Shown here: piece by piece, positions 36,839 to 46,479 of the stretch | Position numbering within the stretch: position 1 is the first letter of the stretch | How the letters are laid out: every line of letters starts with the position of its first letter | Position numbers and translations under genes: made by a program | The notes under the pieces: generated by a model | Database searches by the model: none | Told to the model about the DNA's origin: nothing | Seen by the model: the letters and a program-made list of their open reading frames with translations, nothing else | Assembly (NCBI RefSeq): GCF_900100435.1 | Contig: NZ_FNEX01000004.1 | Span: 62,001-126,000 of the forward strand | Length of the DNA stretch: 64,000 bases | Source: Pedobacter sp. ok626 | Lineage (GTDB): Bacteria > Bacteroidota > Bacteroidia > Sphingobacteriales > Sphingobacteriaceae | Direction of reading: 5' to 3'

Positions 36839-37579
36839 ATGATAAAGGCAATTATTATTGACGACGAAAAACATTGCATCGTAACGTTAAAACACCTGCT
36901 CAAAAAGTTTGATACCATTGATGTGGTGGCCACTACGCAAGACAGTACCGATGCCAAAAAACTGATCGAAGAACATCAGCCTAATCTGATATTTTTGGAT
37001 ATTGAAATGCCAGAAATGAACGGTTTTGATGTAATCAACCAATTTGAAAACCCAACATTTAAAGTAATTTTTACTACCGCTTATGATCAATATGCCTTAA
37101 AAGCTTTGCGACTAAATGCACTTGATTATTTGCTGAAGCCCATCGATAAAAAAGATGTTAGCCTGGCCTTGGATAAATTTAAAAACCAGGAACTGGTCAT
37201 ATCTAAAGATCAGGTCCAAAACCTCCATCTTTTTACAAATGGCAAAATGCAGGATACCATTGCACTTTCAACCCAGCAGGGACTGCTTTTTGTTAAAATA
37301 GATGATATCATGTACCTGGAGGCCGATAGTTGCTATACGCACATTGTGATGAACGATACAACCAAACACCTTGCCAGCAAGACCATGGCCACTTTTGAAG
37401 AGGTGTTGTTGGATAATTCGCTATTTTTCAGGGCACATAAATCGAATATCGTCAACCTAAAATTTATTAAACAGTATATACGTGGCGAAGGAGGCGAATT
37501 GATCATGCAGGATGGTAATTATATATCGCTGAGCAGAAATCGGAAACAAGAGTTTTTAAACCTTTTTAAAAAGGTGTAA
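36839..37579 (+). CDS. LytTR-family response regulator
   Basis: The 246-residue regulator has an N-terminal receiver with the phospho-Asp in LIFLDIEMPEMNG, the conserved Lys in DYLLKPIDK, and a C-terminal LytTR DNA-binding domain (about 145-245; ADSCYTHIVM, FFRAHKSNIVNLKFI). It begins 1 base after the kinase. The exported cassette that starts 200 bases downstream is the most likely target. Confidence 0.93.
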   Translation: MIKAIIIDDEKHCIVTLKHLLKKFDTIDVVATTQDSTDAKKLIEEHQPNLIFLDIEMPEMNGFDVINQFENPTFKVIFTTAYDQYALKALRLNALDYLLKPIDKKDVSLALDKFKNQELVISKDQVQNLHLFTNGKMQDTIALSTQQGLLFVKIDDIMYLEADSCYTHIVMNDTTKHLASKTMATFEEVLLDNSLFFRAHKSNIVNLKFIKQYIRGEGGELIMQDGNYISLSRNRKQEFLNLFKKV

Positions 37580-37778
37580 TGGGGTCGGGCGGTAAGCCCT
37601 ATCCACGTTTGTTTTCATCCATAAAATCTATTTCGCTTAGCGCCAATAGCAGTCAGATCAAAAAAATAACCATTTACAAAACCGCATTTCAATAAGCCAA
37701 TTTCACCGTTGGCTTATTTACAAAAATAGCATTCCTTTTAGTTTGCAATTTTAGGGTATCATCATTTAATTAAAAGTT

Positions 37779-38813
37779 ATGAAATCACTAAAGTACAAGC
37801 TATTAGCTAGCTGTTTGATCTTTTTTATTGCAATAACGTTTTCGTGCAAAAAGAAAACGGAAAATATTATTCCACAAACAGATAGCAACAACATCAGTTT
37901 TATTGAAACTACACCAAATTTAGGCGCTGTACCATTTGTTGCACCTTTAAGAAGCAGTAATCCTGTATTAATGGCAAAACGAGATGCTAAAATTTATGTT
38001 TTTCTAAAAACAACTGCAGGTGGAGATTTCAGTGTTTCGGGCTTTAGCTACGATGTAAACGCCAATTCATTTAATACGGTAAAATCGCTGGCAACAGGTT
38101 TGTTTATCAGCTCAAACGGCTATAGTTCTACACTTACAGCCGTATCAAATGGTTTATGGTATGCCAGTCCAAATGTGTCATTACTTTATGGCATAGGCAC
38201 AGATAGTTGGACGAGCTACAATCCATCTGTAAGCGCAGGCGCAAACAATGGTGTATGTACAATGCTAGATAAGGTTTACTACGCTGGCAATATTTATAGT
38301 GGTAATGGAGGCTTACTGGCTGCTGTGGGATTTAACGTTTACGATTATAGCAAAGGAATCTGGGCCACCTTAGCCAATTTACCCTATTTGGCCGAAAACC
38401 CTGCTATGCAACCTTATAACAATCAGTTTATTTATGCCATTGGTGGCGAGCAGCTTGCATCAGGAAGCACAACGAAAAAATTCGCTATGTATAACAGCCA
38501 AAACAACACCTGGGCTAGTTTACCAAACTTACCATTTGATTATTATGCACCTATAAATGGCCATACGACCACCATTTTAAAAAACAAGTACTTGTTGGTG
38601 TACAGCTACGGCAATAAAATTTACTTGTATAACCTAGAGACCAAACTTTGGAACAATAATCCGATACTAAATTTAGGCGAATTTGAAGATCTAACCAACA
38701 TCAATATTTTTAGCAACAGTAACGCGGCTACAGATGATGGGGATGCCTTTTATATCGCCGGAACTACAATTAGCGGCGGGGTGTTTAAAATCAAAAAATA
38801 CACCATTAAATAA
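37779..38813 (+). CDS. Kelch-like beta-propeller lipoprotein
   Basis: The 344-residue protein has a lipoprotein signal peptide with the lipid-anchored Cys at 23 (TFSCKKK). The mature part carries Kelch-like blades, for example KFAMYNSQNNTWASLPNLP and KIYLYNLETKLWNNN, in which a Tyr or Trp closes each blade. It is likely a surface or outer-membrane-anchored propeller. It opens the eight-gene exported cassette. Confidence 0.75.
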   Translation: MKSLKYKLLASCLIFFIAITFSCKKKTENIIPQTDSNNISFIETTPNLGAVPFVAPLRSSNPVLMAKRDAKIYVFLKTTAGGDFSVSGFSYDVNANSFNTVKSLATGLFISSNGYSSTLTAVSNGLWYASPNVSLLYGIGTDSWTSYNPSVSAGANNGVCTMLDKVYYAGNIYSGNGGLLAAVGFNVYDYSKGIWATLANLPYLAENPAMQPYNNQFIYAIGGEQLASGSTTKKFAMYNSQNNTWASLPNLPFDYYAPINGHTTTILKNKYLLVYSYGNKIYLYNLETKLWNNNPILNLGEFEDLTNINIFSNSNAATDDGDAFYIAGTTISGGVFKIKKYTIK

Positions 38814-38821
38814 GTGCTGTT

Positions 38822-39463
38822 ATGAAACCTTATCAGTTGCTATTATTTGTTCTTTTATGGGGTTGCAATACACCTTATTATGCAACCGTAAATAATATGG
38901 GTGCACAGCCCGCAACTTTAACCTTAACTAGCGGACAGGTGCTTAATGGCAAAATACAAATCAGAACTTTTGATAGTTATAGCACCATCAGCAATGTAGC
39001 TTTTGCTGAAGGCGTAAGCAAAACGTATAAAACCTACTATTTAAATGAAATTGATTTCCTGTTTTTTAATGGAAGCAATTACAGTGTAAAAAACCTAAAA
39101 GGAAACGATATGTGGGGCGGTAATGCCTTGCGGTTTATTAAAGAATTAACTCCTGCTGGCAGTAAGCTTCAATTGTTTGAGCACGAAACCATTAGTAAAG
39201 GTACAGATGGGAAGGAAGTTAAAGAAACACAGCTTTTTGTGCAATTGCCCGGTAATACCAGAGATGTGTACAATGCACAGAGCGAAAAATTCATTCCAAA
39301 TTTCGATGAAAAAGTAGCGCCATATACCACTGCTTGCATTGCACTTACCAATAAAATTAAAGCCAAAGACAAAGATTTTTTCTATGCATTTGTAAATCAA
39401 GGTGCGGTACGGAGAAAGCAGGTTTGGATGAATATTGTAAACGAATACAACAATTGTAAATAA
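38822..39463 (+). CDS. Hypothetical lipoprotein
   Basis: The 213-residue protein has a short lipoprotein signal with Cys at 15 (LLLWGCNTP). The mature chain is beta-rich (PATLTLTSGQVLNGKIQI) and lacks any domain I recognise. It starts 8 bases after the Kelch-like gene and is followed by the DUF5018 gene after 9 bases. Confidence 0.65.
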   Translation: MKPYQLLLFVLLWGCNTPYYATVNNMGAQPATLTLTSGQVLNGKIQIRTFDSYSTISNVAFAEGVSKTYKTYYLNEIDFLFFNGSNYSVKNLKGNDMWGGNALRFIKELTPAGSKLQLFEHETISKGTDGKEVKETQLFVQLPGNTRDVYNAQSEKFIPNFDEKVAPYTTACIALTNKIKAKDKDFFYAFVNQGAVRRKQVWMNIVNEYNNCK

Positions 39464-39472
39464 TTGAACCTT

Positions 39473-40591
39473 ATGAAAACCAGAATTTTATATCTCTTAT
39501 TTGTTTTTGCCTTTGCATCTTGCAAAAAGACAGAAGTTGTAACGCCCACTCCCGTTATTCCGGTTGTGCCTGTATTAAGCGAGGCCAAAGAAATAACCAG
39601 TTTCGGCTTTACAAAAGCAATTAACCCGAGTTTGGTGGCCGATGTTATGGCTAGCATAAATACAACAACGCATACCATTGCTGCAACATTTCCCGCTGGA
39701 ACGGTTATTAGCTCATTAAAAGCAAGTTTTGTACTATCGGCCAACGCCAGTTTAAAAGTGGGCAGTACAGCACAAACAAGTGCAACTACAGCTAACGACT
39801 TTACAGCCCCATTAACCTTAACGGTAACCGCCCAAAATGGAACTACGCAGACTTATGTGGTTACGGTAACGGTAGAAGTTCCGCCTGTTGTTACAAGTAA
39901 TATTGTAGTTAAAAGAGAGGAGTACGCACCGGGGCCACCAATACAAAATGTACCTATCAATACCATAGATTATACTTACAATTCGGCAAATCTGCTAATT
40001 AGTTATAAAGATAATTTTGGTACCTATAAGTTTGATTACGATGCCAATGGCGTTTTAAAAACGCAAACTGTTTATGACAATACCAATACCGTAACCAATG
40101 TACTTACCTATGTGATGAATGCCAACAAATTACCTTTAACCATATTGGGTACCTATGGGCAAACGGTAGAGACTTACACTTACGGTGCAGGGGGGCAAGT
40201 AATTAAATATACCAAAAGTTATTACGGTGTAATTAAAGATACTTATGATTATACTTTAGATGGCAACAACCGGATCAAGACTGCAAAATATGTTAATGCC
40301 AATGAAACTGCAGGCGTTTATGCCATTACCACTTACGATTATTTCGATGATGTTTTTGATCCAGATCCGTTGGTAAAAGTTGCTATTAGGCCAGGCATTA
40401 CCGGAGGTTTAGATCCCACAACAGGAAAAAATTATGCTTTAAAGGGTTCTAGTTATCAAAAATATAATAATGTTGGGCCAACAGGAGCCAATACAGTTTA
40501 CGCCTACACCTACGCAAAAAACTCAAATGGCTTTATTACCAATTTGCCTGATGGTTCAGGTGGCCTGCTTTTTAAATACACTTTTAAATAG
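39473..40591 (+). CDS. DUF5018 lipoprotein with YD-like repeats
   Basis: The 372-residue lipoprotein (Cys at 17, FASCKK) has an N-terminal beta-sandwich of the DUF5018 type (about 30-140, ITSFGF ... TYVVTVTV) known from Bacteroidota surface proteins. A C-terminal region of Tyr/Asp-rich repeats follows (YTYNSANLLISY, YKFDYDANGVLKTQTVYD, YDYTLDGNNRIKTAKY), resembling RHS/YD repeats. I chose the ATG at 39473 rather than the TTG at 39464. It is probably a surface carbohydrate-binding or structural protein. Confidence 0.7.
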   Translation: MKTRILYLLFVFAFASCKKTEVVTPTPVIPVVPVLSEAKEITSFGFTKAINPSLVADVMASINTTTHTIAATFPAGTVISSLKASFVLSANASLKVGSTAQTSATTANDFTAPLTLTVTAQNGTTQTYVVTVTVEVPPVVTSNIVVKREEYAPGPPIQNVPINTIDYTYNSANLLISYKDNFGTYKFDYDANGVLKTQTVYDNTNTVTNVLTYVMNANKLPLTILGTYGQTVETYTYGAGGQVIKYTKSYYGVIKDTYDYTLDGNNRIKTAKYVNANETAGVYAITTYDYFDDVFDPDPLVKVAIRPGITGGLDPTTGKNYALKGSSYQKYNNVGPTGANTVYAYTYAKNSNGFITNLPDGSGGLLFKYTFK

Positions 40592-40599
40592 TTAATACC

Positions 40600-41751
40600 A
40601 TGAAAAATACCATCCAATACCTTGCATTTTTTATTTTAATACTTTTTAGCAACAAAATATATGCTCAGGATAATAAAACGAGAACAGATAAAATTATGGC
40701 TAAGGCTGTAAAATATGGTTTATTAAAGGATGTTGACGGCTTGCAAGCTATCGAGTTTGCAACAAATAATAAAGCTTATTACCTAACCTTTAATAGAAAT
40801 GGTACTGGGGTGTATTTTAAAGATGGCAATGCAGAAGCTTACGCGGTTTGGGGCGATATTTATAAAGTTTATGCCTATTTTCTAGATGGTGATATAAAAA
40901 AGGGAAAAGATGGCCGTATTACGGTTTCTAATCGGCAACTTTTTATAGGCGCACCTACAGGTGATCAGTTTAAAACACCGCAAAAAGATGGTGCTGGTCA
41001 GTATTTTGAAGGTGGTAGCTTATATTGGAGCGCTAAAACCGGAACTCACGAAGTACACGGTAACATTAGAGATAAATGGAAAGCTTTAGGCTGGGAAAAT
41101 TCGTTTTTAGGTTTTCCAGTAACCAACGAAACTGCAACGCCTGATGGCTACGGTAAATTTAACTTTTTTGAGGGAGGCTGTATTTATTACCATCCAAATT
41201 TGGGCACTTTCGCCGTACCTAAAATGATAGCCGAAGTATGGAAAAAAGAAGGTTGGGAAAAGGGTAAATTAGGCTACCCGATAAGCGATGAAATCATTAA
41301 AAACAATAATTCGATCCAGAAATTTGAGTTTGGCGCTGTAATTTCTACAAAAAGCGGGGCGTATCAGGTCATTTATAACAGTGAAAAAAATAAACGTGGT
41401 TTATATACCAAATGGCTCGAAACAGGAGCAGAAAATTCTTACCTCGGCGATTTAGTTACACCCAACCGCAGTTACCCTAAAAACCCGTATCAGTATTTTG
41501 CCGAATTTCAAAAAGGATACATTTATGAAAGTTTTATAAAAGGAACGAACAATGTAGATGCATTTGTAATCCGCAAGGGACCAATATTCGATTATTATGT
41601 CTCAAAAAAATGGGAACAAGGCTATTTAGGTTTACCTATAAGCGATGAAATGTCTTCCAAAAAATCAGTTGAGGAACTTAGAGAACAAGCGTTTCAGGGT
41701 GGCGTAATTTACTACACCCAATCTATGGGTGCTTTTGAAAAGAAAAAATAA
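40600..41751 (+). CDS. LGFP-repeat exported protein (about five repeats)
   Basis: A signal peptide (ending IYAQD) precedes a chain of LGFP-like repeats. Each has a W...G...LG-[FYL]-P-[IV]-[ST]-[ND]-E core (FLGFPVTNE, KLGYPISDE, YLGDLVTPN, YLGLPISDE) followed by a Phe/Gly-rich strand pair such as FFEGGCIYY. LGFP repeats are known from Corynebacteriales cell-envelope proteins, where they are thought to bind the cell wall. The next gene codes for a second LGFP protein. Confidence 0.75.
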   Translation: MKNTIQYLAFFILILFSNKIYAQDNKTRTDKIMAKAVKYGLLKDVDGLQAIEFATNNKAYYLTFNRNGTGVYFKDGNAEAYAVWGDIYKVYAYFLDGDIKKGKDGRITVSNRQLFIGAPTGDQFKTPQKDGAGQYFEGGSLYWSAKTGTHEVHGNIRDKWKALGWENSFLGFPVTNETATPDGYGKFNFFEGGCIYYHPNLGTFAVPKMIAEVWKKEGWEKGKLGYPISDEIIKNNNSIQKFEFGAVISTKSGAYQVIYNSEKNKRGLYTKWLETGAENSYLGDLVTPNRSYPKNPYQYFAEFQKGYIYESFIKGTNNVDAFVIRKGPIFDYYVSKKWEQGYLGLPISDEMSSKKSVEELREQAFQGGVIYYTQSMGAFEKKK

Positions 41752-41775
41752 AATTCAACATTAAACGAAATCGAA

Positions 41776-42909
41776 ATGAAATTGTTTGTCATTTTCTCTG
41801 CCATTTTACTAAGTGTTAACACCTTTGCGCAATTGCCATCTAAAGCAGACAATACTGAATATGGTATTGCGCAAATGATGGATGCAAAAGCGAAAAAGTA
41901 TCGCTTGGGGCCAATACACAGCGAAAGCACTATAATGCGGCCAACTGCTCGTAAAGGCGGTTACTTCCTCCGGTACGAAGGTGGTTGGGTATATTTTAAC
42001 CCCAAAGTAAATCATGCTTTCGCCATTTGGGGCGAGATGATGAAAAAATGGAGCGAAGCAGGTTATGAAACGGGATGGCTGGGTTTTCCAATTACAGATT
42101 TAACACCAACGCCAAGCAGGCAAGGTTTTTTTGTAGCTTTTGATAACGGAAGTATTTACCAAAGTCCAATAAACGGAACACATTTCGTAGCTGGAGCTTT
42201 TAGAGACGAGTGGGCAAAAAGAGGCTGGGAAAACAGTGCCACTTTGGGTTTCCCTACAACCGATGAGGTGCAGATTAACATGAATGGCTACACCCGATAC
42301 CAGCAATTTGAAAAAGGAACTTTGTTTTTCGGCAATGGAAATGATGTGCTTTATTCCAATAATCCAAATGCTACAAGTCCGCCTGCTATTCAAAATTATC
42401 AATTAACCTTTACGCCCAATTATACCAGTGGCGGAGAACCTGGAAACGATTTGGACGGTATTGATTTATACGGATGGATGGACATTAGACTTTACAAAGC
42501 AAATGGCAAAGAAATTAGCGATGCAGATGGAAAATCGTTTTCGCTATTCAATATCCCAAAAGATAAATATATGGCAGATGAGGGATTTAAAACCCATTTA
42601 GGTTTTATTCCTACAAATAGAAATTTTATTAGGAATTATGCTGTTACACAAACTGATATTGATGAAAATGCTTTTGTAAGGATTATCTATTGGTTAAATG
42701 ATTTTGATAAGTCGAGCTCAAATGATTATCTAAAATTAAAACGGGCAACTGGTTCTATCGCTTACAATAACGGCAACCATCCTTATATCGATATCAAATT
42801 ACAAGAAATTGTAAAATACAATAACAAAACAACCAGAAATGATGATCTATCAGATGGCAGCGGTGATTCTTATCGGGTGGGTTATATACTCTCTTTAAGC
42901 AAAAAATAA
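41776..42909 (+). CDS. LGFP-repeat exported protein with C-terminal beta domain
   Basis: The 377-residue exported protein (signal ending TFAQ) shares the N-terminal part of its neighbour and has two clear LGFP repeats (GWLGFPITD, ATLGFPTTDE) up to about residue 195. The C-terminal half (about 210-377) is a different beta-rich domain with an acidic segment PGNDLDGIDLYGWMDIRLYK that could bind calcium. I could not name this domain. The pair probably arose by duplication. Confidence 0.7.
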   Translation: MKLFVIFSAILLSVNTFAQLPSKADNTEYGIAQMMDAKAKKYRLGPIHSESTIMRPTARKGGYFLRYEGGWVYFNPKVNHAFAIWGEMMKKWSEAGYETGWLGFPITDLTPTPSRQGFFVAFDNGSIYQSPINGTHFVAGAFRDEWAKRGWENSATLGFPTTDEVQINMNGYTRYQQFEKGTLFFGNGNDVLYSNNPNATSPPAIQNYQLTFTPNYTSGGEPGNDLDGIDLYGWMDIRLYKANGKEISDADGKSFSLFNIPKDKYMADEGFKTHLGFIPTNRNFIRNYAVTQTDIDENAFVRIIYWLNDFDKSSSNDYLKLKRATGSIAYNNGNHPYIDIKLQEIVKYNNKTTRNDDLSDGSGDSYRVGYILSLSKK

Positions 42910-42917
42910 AATTATAC

Positions 42918-43544
42918 ATGAACAATACTCAAATGAAAACAACAATCATTTTATGCGCCTTGCTATTCAGTTTTAGCTTTGGCTACGCTCAAAACGTAAT
43001 TGACCCAAAGTATAAAAAACCCGAATTGCCATCCAATGCTAGTCAAATTAAATCTAAAGCCGTTTTTAATAAAGATTTGCTGATCAGTGTTTACGGCAAA
43101 AGCCAATCGGATAATGTATGGGATAAATGCCAAGCAGAATACAATGCTTTTAACCAAAATGGCGATGAAGTTTGGATTTATGAGGATGAATTTTTTAATG
43201 GTAAAAAGAAAATACTTAAAGTTGGTGATTATACCCTAAAAGGAAGTGCGAAAAGTCATGAACTGGGTACAGATTGGAACGATAAGATAAGCAGTATGCT
43301 CATTCCGCTTTCGTTAAAAATCACTTTGTTTATGGATGATGATTTTGGGGGATTAAAAACCGAAGCAGATGGCTATGGTAATTACGATAGGGAAAACGGT
43401 TATAGCGGTTTTACTGGCGATTATTATACTTTTAGAGATTTAGGAAAACATACCAAAGGCGGGTTATATTTTGTAGGCAACGGAGTTAACAACCAGATGA
43501 TTAATGCCAGCGACAATATTTCGAGCTTAAAAATTTACAAATAA
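42918..43544 (+). CDS. Beta-gamma-crystallin-fold exported protein
   Basis: After a signal peptide (ending FGYAQ, about 25) and a linker, residues 85-208 form two Greek-key motifs. Each starts with an aromatic strand (VWIYEDEFFNGKK at 85-97; ITLFMDDDFGG at 135-145) and contains the calcium-binding N/D-N/D-x-x-S-S signature (NDKISS at 121-126 and SDNISS at 198-203). This matches microbial beta-gamma-crystallins. It would be a calcium-stabilised extracellular or periplasmic module. Confidence 0.75.
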   Translation: MNNTQMKTTIILCALLFSFSFGYAQNVIDPKYKKPELPSNASQIKSKAVFNKDLLISVYGKSQSDNVWDKCQAEYNAFNQNGDEVWIYEDEFFNGKKKILKVGDYTLKGSAKSHELGTDWNDKISSMLIPLSLKITLFMDDDFGGLKTEADGYGNYDRENGYSGFTGDYYTFRDLGKHTKGGLYFVGNGVNNQMINASDNISSLKIYK

Positions 43545-43551
43545 ATAAAGA

Positions 43552-44442
43552 ATGCGTTTTTTCCAAGGTTATAAAATCCAGTACCTTATCTTGTTCTTAA
43601 TGATGTGGAATTTTGCTTCTGCGCAATCCATCACTTGGAAAAAATATGGTTTAAGCAATACACAACTTTATTTTTTTCGATTGCCCGCTGGCGTAAATAA
43701 TCAAAGCATAAACGCTCAGGTGGTAGATAAAAAGTTTAGATCCGTACCGGAGCAGATATACTTTAATGGAAAAAGAATTATGCGGAAGAGTAGATTTCTG
43801 TATCTGACCAGATCCACAAATGTTCTGTATGGGCAAAAATTGTCCTTTTACCTGCCAGCAAATACCTGGGTTTTTGCATTTAACTATTCAGATCATTTTC
43901 TATTGGTAGATGATGCGATTAAAATACAGCTTACGACTACCGATAAAACATTATTAAATAACTGGCAACTGCCAGAAACTTTTGATATGTATAGTGATAT
44001 AGCTTTGTCTTTAAAAGGATTTCAATCACTAAAATTAAACGAAGTAGTTTCAAGATATATTCCGACACTCTCTTTACAACTAAAACGAAACCAATTAAAT
44101 GCAGTGGGAGATACTACCTTGGTTTGTAGTCTTAAAAAAATGCCAAAAGGTTTGTCTTTAGTTTGTTCCGGCATCAATACTAAAGATCACGCCAATCAGG
44201 AGATTGTTATTGATCAGGCAATTTACTTCAAAAATGAATTTTTCTTTTATGTGCCTGATACTGGATTAAAGCTTGTGAAAAACCATCCAGATCAATGCTT
44301 TGGTAAAATGACAGATATAGCAGGAAACATCGGCTATGCCAGCGGTTGCATAACAGGAATGGGAAGTGGGAAATGTGCTGGGATTTTGAATCCAAAAATA
44401 AGCAAAAAATATCGTGTAACGCTAATTATTGAACCCAACTAA
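43552..44442 (+). CDS. Hypothetical exported protein, probably frameshifted at its 3' end
   Basis: The 296-residue protein has a signal peptide (ending FASAQ) and a beta-rich mature chain that I cannot assign. It stops at a TAA right after EPN. In the other frame an open stretch runs on for about 55 codons, to a TAA four bases before the next gene. Removing one C from the CCC at 44434-44436 would join the two into a protein of about 350 residues. The 3' part is given as a separate entry. Confidence 0.6.
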   Translation: MRFFQGYKIQYLILFLMMWNFASAQSITWKKYGLSNTQLYFFRLPAGVNNQSINAQVVDKKFRSVPEQIYFNGKRIMRKSRFLYLTRSTNVLYGQKLSFYLPANTWVFAFNYSDHFLLVDDAIKIQLTTTDKTLLNNWQLPETFDMYSDIALSLKGFQSLKLNEVVSRYIPTLSLQLKRNQLNAVGDTTLVCSLKKMPKGLSLVCSGINTKDHANQEIVIDQAIYFKNEFFFYVPDTGLKLVKNHPDQCFGKMTDIAGNIGYASGCITGMGSGKCAGILNPKISKKYRVTLIIEPN

Positions 44443-44599
44443 AGGATATGAAACTAAAAATATTACTTCTCCAAGCCGAGATCCCTTTGTGTATGGTTAT
44501 ATGCAGTTTAGGCAATTCATCAGCATTTATGAAGATAAAACATTGCCTGGTTTCGATGTTTTTGTAATACAAACTATCCAACAACATTCAAAAAAATAA
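44432..44599 (+). pseudogene. Out-of-frame 3' portion of the preceding gene
   Basis: An open frame without a good start codon reads GYETKNITSPSRDP and GYMQFRQFISIYEDK and ends in TAA at 44597-44599. Its composition is protein-like, and its stop is 4 bases before the next ATG, the spacing normal in this cassette. It is best explained as the true C-terminus of 43552-44442, cut off by a one-base insertion or by a sequencing error. Confidence 0.55.
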
Positions 44600-44603
44600 T
44601 ATC

Positions 44604-45083
44604 ATGAAAAAACTACTTATTCTTTCAGTATTGATCTTCTCTTCTTATTTTGCTTTTGCCCAAAGTGGCAATACCAAAATGATGGAAATGCTTAAAAAGA
44701 TGCAAAATAACAATGGCAAAATCATGCTGGTTATAGAAGGCAAAACCTTCTCCGAAAAGTCCTCTTTTTTTCAGACCCCTAAAGGAAAATTTGTACTTTC
44801 TACCAATATGGCAACTGCTACAAATACGTTTGCCATAGTACTGCCCAAAAAAGAAAGTGGCAACTATCCTTTTTCAACGGATAAGAAAGAGGCTACTACA
44901 TTTGTAACCCGAAGTGGGATGTATGAAGTGAAATCTGGGACTATAAGGCTTATCAATTCGGGAGGTAAGATCTCTGGCACTTTTACAGGAAAAGCGCAAA
45001 AATTTATTGGTAAATCGGGCAATCAAAAACCGCAAGGTGATTTAATCCCTTTCTCTGGTAGTTTTTCAGGATTAACAGAATGA
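44604..45083 (+). CDS. Hypothetical small exported protein
   Basis: The 159-residue protein has a clear signal peptide (ending FAFAQ, about 20). The mature part is beta-rich with GKIMLVIEGKTFSEK and repeated Gly-Ser-Gly turns near the C-terminus (GGKISGTFTGKAQ, FSGSFSGL). It resembles no family I can name. It is the last gene of the exported cassette and is followed by repeat copy B. Confidence 0.6.
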   Translation: MKKLLILSVLIFSSYFAFAQSGNTKMMEMLKKMQNNNGKIMLVIEGKTFSEKSSFFQTPKGKFVLSTNMATATNTFAIVLPKKESGNYPFSTDKKEATTFVTRSGMYEVKSGTIRLINSGGKISGTFTGKAQKFIGKSGNQKPQGDLIPFSGSFSGLTE

Positions 45084-45138
45084 TTATGATTGTATTTGGC
45101 ATGTTAAATTAAAACCAAAAATACAATTTATCATATGT

Positions 45139-45320
45139 GCCAACTTTTTTGTTCTATTATAATCTGGTCAAGGTGATTTTTGACCTATGTTTAAATGAAT
45201 TTTTTTCTCTCTAAATCCTCAATTATGGGCTCAATAAGCGATAAAAAGCGTTTTAAATGTTCAAAGTATTCCTGCTGATCGGTACAGCCGGACTTTGAAC
45301 TCTTCAAAGTCCGGTTTTAA
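45139..45320 (+). repeat. tRNA-Leu-associated repeat, copy B
   Basis: The copy starts with GCCAACTTTTTTGTT, has a hairpin GGTCAA/TTGACC (45167-45185), then AAATGAATTTTTTTC, CTCAATTATGGGCTC and TTCAAAGTATTCCTGCTGAT. It ends with GGTACAGCCGGACTTTGAAC plus TCAAAGTCCGGTTTT, which copies the 3' end and terminator of tRNA-Leu(GAG). Confidence 0.8.
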
Positions 45321-45423
45321 TATTTCTGAAATTGCCGATGAAATGGATTTCTCAAGCCGTAACTATCCTTCAGACAAGTACGCCAATATATAAGGTTGTA
45401 TAGATTTACTCCTTGCAATCTGC

Positions 45424-46416
45424 CTAGGGAATAAGGATAATTTTTCCAACCGTATTTTTAGTCTGAATGATCTCGTGTGCTTTCGCCATCTCTGCCAAGG
45501 GAAACAGATGTGAAATGTGTGTTTTAATTTCACCAGTAGATAAAAGTCGACCAATATTTTCAATGTCTTTTAAATAGCCATCATTTGGTGTCACATTTAC
45601 TCGTTGGACGATAACGTTTTTTTCTGCTTTTGCTTTGTCTATAAATTGCTGATCAGGGTAGACCACAATGCTCGATAAAATCCCACCTTCTTTAAGGGTT
45701 TTATATGAGCGTGCCAAGTGGGTATCCTCTGTGCTGCTTAGCTCTGCTTCTACCCAAACTGCATCGTGTACGATATCGGCATCGGTGATAGAATCTTCCA
45801 CTGCCTGGGTCTGGTAATCAAAAAATTCATCGGCACCAAGTCCCAGAACGAAATCTCTGTTCTCACCAGAGGCAACACCGATGACATATGCCCCAAAATG
45901 CTTCGCAATCTGAACGGCATAATGACCCACACCCCCGGAAGCACCATAAATAATGACTTTATCATCTTTTTTTACTTTGGCAAATTTAACTAAAGACGAC
46001 CAGGCCGTTAATGCGGCCATTGTTGCACCTGCAGCCTGTTCGAAACTTACGTTGGCGGGTTTGATAACCAATTCGTCTTCTGGTGCAGCTACAAATTCTG
46101 CGTATGCATTTGCCTGCCCAATAAAGTTAAAATTTCCGAAAACTTCATCGCCAACTTTAAACCTTGTCACCTCATCACCGATTTCGGTTAGGATGCCTGC
46201 TACATCCCATCCCAGGATAATATTTTCCTCCTCTCCTGTAAGGGCATAGATCATCTCCAGGGCAGCCTGATTTCTACGGACAAAGGCATCTACAGGATTT
46301 ATAGCTAGTGCTTTTACCTGCACCAACACTTCGTTGTTTTTGATTTTGGGTAGGGGAACCTCTGCTAAGATCAGATTTTCTGGTCCGCCTACTTCTTTTA
46401 AAACTATTGCTTTCAT
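45424..46416 (-). CDS. Zinc-type alcohol dehydrogenase / NADPH:quinone oxidoreductase-like
   Basis: The 330-residue medium-chain dehydrogenase has an N-terminal GroES-like domain (VKALAINPVDAFVRR) and a Rossmann domain with GASGGVGHYAVQIAKHFGA near 150-168. No structural-zinc Cys cluster is present, so it is of the quinone-oxidoreductase branch that uses NADPH. It would reduce quinones or reactive carbonyls. A shared operator links it to the AraC-type regulator at 47057-47857. The ABM gene is divergent. Confidence 0.88.
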   Translation of the reverse strand: MKAIVLKEVGGPENLILAEVPLPKIKNNEVLVQVKALAINPVDAFVRRNQAALEMIYALTGEEENIILGWDVAGILTEIGDEVTRFKVGDEVFGNFNFIGQANAYAEFVAAPEDELVIKPANVSFEQAAGATMAALTAWSSLVKFAKVKKDDKVIIYGASGGVGHYAVQIAKHFGAYVIGVASGENRDFVLGLGADEFFDYQTQAVEDSITDADIVHDAVWVEAELSSTEDTHLARSYKTLKEGGILSSIVVYPDQQFIDKAKAEKNVIVQRVNVTPNDGYLKDIENIGRLLSTGEIKTHISHLFPLAEMAKAHEIIQTKNTVGKIILIP

Positions 46417-46479
46417 TGTTTTTGTTTTTTAAATGATTTAACAAAAGTAGGGCTGAAGTCAATCTTTTGTTTTGCTCAG

